DNA from: Lysobacter antibioticus HS124
Lineage (GTDB): Bacteria; Pseudomonadota; Gammaproteobacteria; Xanthomonadales; Xanthomonadaceae
DNA: 52,611 nucleotides
Assembly: GCF_000336385.2 (NCBI RefSeq)
Contig: NZ_HG424534.1
Span: forward strand, 10,326 to 62,936
Direction of reading: 5' to 3'
In this document: positions 51,997 to 52,611 of the stretch, one piece after another
Layout of the letters: each line of letters begins with the position of its first letter
Position numbering within the stretch: position 1 is the first letter of the stretch
The notes under the pieces: generated by a model
Seen by the model: only the letters and a program-made list of their open reading frames with translations
Databases searched by the model: none
Told to the model about the DNA's origin: nothing
Made by a program: the position numbers and the translations under genes

Positions 51997-52149
51997 GAGC
52001 GGCGCGAGCCGCGCCCCCACCGCCGCGGTGCGCGAGCGTCGTGCGCGAGCAAGACGCAATCGATCGCTATCGCCCGAATGCCCGGGCTTCGGCGGCAACG
52101 CTGTCGAAAGCCGCGGCGCTGGGGCGCGACTTGCGTCGCTCCTCCCTCC
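51993..52149. repeat. Two REP-like copies
   Basis: GTAGGAGCGGCGCGAGCCGC at 51993-52012 (to 52016), overlapping the last bases of the upstream gene, and a facing copy of the form GCGCGACTTGCGTCGCTCC at 52123-52149. The two lie between the convergent hydrolase and RidA genes. Between them no gene was seen. Confidence 0.6.
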
Positions 52150-52158
52150 ACGTTTCGC

Positions 52159-52503
52159 TTACACCGCAGCGGTCACCACGATCTCCACCCGAAACTTCGG
52201 GTTGGCCAACGGCGCCTGCACGGTCGCGCGCGGCGGTGCCTGGCCTTCGGCGACCCAAGCGTCCCAGACCTCGTTCATGCCGGCGAAGTCGGCCATGTCG
52301 GCGAGGAAGATCTGCGCCATCAGGATGCGGCTCTTGTCGGTGCCGGCGCGGGCCAGCAAGGCGTCGATCGAGGCCAGGGTTTCGCGGGTCTGGCCGGCGA
52401 TGTCCAGGTCCTCGCTATCGGGCACCTGCCCGGCGAGATAGGCCACGCCGTTGTACACGGCCATTTCCGACAAGCGCGGACCGACGTCGAATCGCTGGAT
52501 CAT
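52159..52503 (-). CDS. RidA-family protein
   Basis: 114 residues. Signature sequence: MIQRFDVGPRLSEMAVYNGVAYLAGQVPDSEDLDIAGQTRETLASIDALLARAGTDKSRILMAQIFLADMADFAGMNEVWDAWVAEGQAPPRATVQAPLANPKFRVEIVVTAAV. The conserved Arg of PPRATVQA and the C-terminal VEIVVTAAV (usually V-E-I-E/V) are the RidA core; the substitution pattern matches the Rid-2/Rid-3 archetypes rather than RidA proper. RidA proteins hydrolyse reactive enamine and imine intermediates of amino acid metabolism; Rid-2/3 activities are less clear. Confidence 0.88.
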   Translation of the reverse strand: MIQRFDVGPRLSEMAVYNGVAYLAGQVPDSEDLDIAGQTRETLASIDALLARAGTDKSRILMAQIFLADMADFAGMNEVWDAWVAEGQAPPRATVQAPLANPKFRVEIVVTAAV

Positions 52504-52571
52504 GCTTCACCTCGCTGGTGTGGGGCGGCCATTGTGGGGCAAGTCGCGGCGATGGGGGCGAAGCACATTTT

Positions 52572-52611
52572 GGGGATTGGGGATTGGGGATTGGGGATTG
52601 GGGATTGGGGA
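52572..52611. repeat. Heptamer tandem repeat (GGGGATT)n, truncated by window end
   Basis: Five full copies and a partial sixth of GGGGATT in perfect tandem, reaching the last base. Runs of four G every 7 bp could form a G-quadruplex. Such heptamer arrays are known from memory in Lysobacter and Xanthomonas intergenic DNA. The true length is unknown because the window stops here. Confidence 0.9.

Overview
The window is very GC-rich, densely coded DNA. Gene content and interspersed repeats (GTAG-type REPs of the GTAGGAGCGGC...GCCGCGACC form, a (GGGGATT)n heptamer array) suggest Xanthomonadaceae, most likely Lysobacter or a close relative. This assignment is inferred from content and from memory of such genomes, not from a search. 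No rRNA, tRNA, insertion sequence, CRISPR array or phage structural module was seen.

Layout. 1-5.7 kb: a MltD-like lytic transglycosylase, a HerA-like DUF853 ATPase, an NlpE-like lipoprotein, GreB and small proteins. 5.8-13.4 kb: regulators and enzymes (XRE/MmyB, an ArsR/SRPBCC pair with twin operators, a lipoprotein FKBP, a luciferase-like oxidoreductase, a PQQ-type sugar dehydrogenase divergent from a LysR gene). 13.4-14.3 kb: a repeat-rich gap. 14.3-20.6 kb: a serine hydrolase, a BaiN-like flavoprotein, a lipoprotein, TrhO, an HPF-like protein and an HD-domain protein. 20.7-29.7 kb: a 5-kb repetitive Ig-domain autotransporter, three tandem phage-tail-collar (MdpB-like) genes, a GNAT gene, a DUF6916-like gene and a small Ig-like secreted protein; this looks like a surface-structure locus without a phage. 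30.5-34.4 kb: a DUF1993 gene, then soxR divergent from an oxidoreductase-MFS pair, with a perfect SoxR box inside a 19-bp-spacer promoter. 34.6-39.3 kb: a class II lanthipeptide locus with two near-identical 58-aa precursors, a complete LanM and a downstream GT4 glycosyltransferase. 39.6-52.6 kb: a PLD-like protein, a secreted esterase, a YgjP-like metallopeptidase, a darcynin/TetR pair around a perfect palindrome, an MHS-type MFS transporter, a Gfo/Idh/MocA oxidoreductase, a secreted protein, an AraC/GyrI regulator, a YbdK-like ligase with a class I amidotransferase, and a RidA protein.

How the parts fit together. The lanthipeptide unit (precursors, perfect intercistronic hairpin, LanM, glycosyltransferase) is the strongest candidate for an undescribed system. 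Its core, CSSCSASGGG(Y/Q)CC, has only Ser and Cys as ring-forming residues, and no dedicated exporter, leader peptidase or immunity gene is next to it. The second candidate is the adhesin/tail-collar locus, where the autotransporter and the tail genes diverge from a region holding a perfect palindrome. Three regulator-target pairs (ArsR/SRPBCC, SoxR/oxidoreductase-MFS, TetR/darcynin) have operators readable directly from the sequence.
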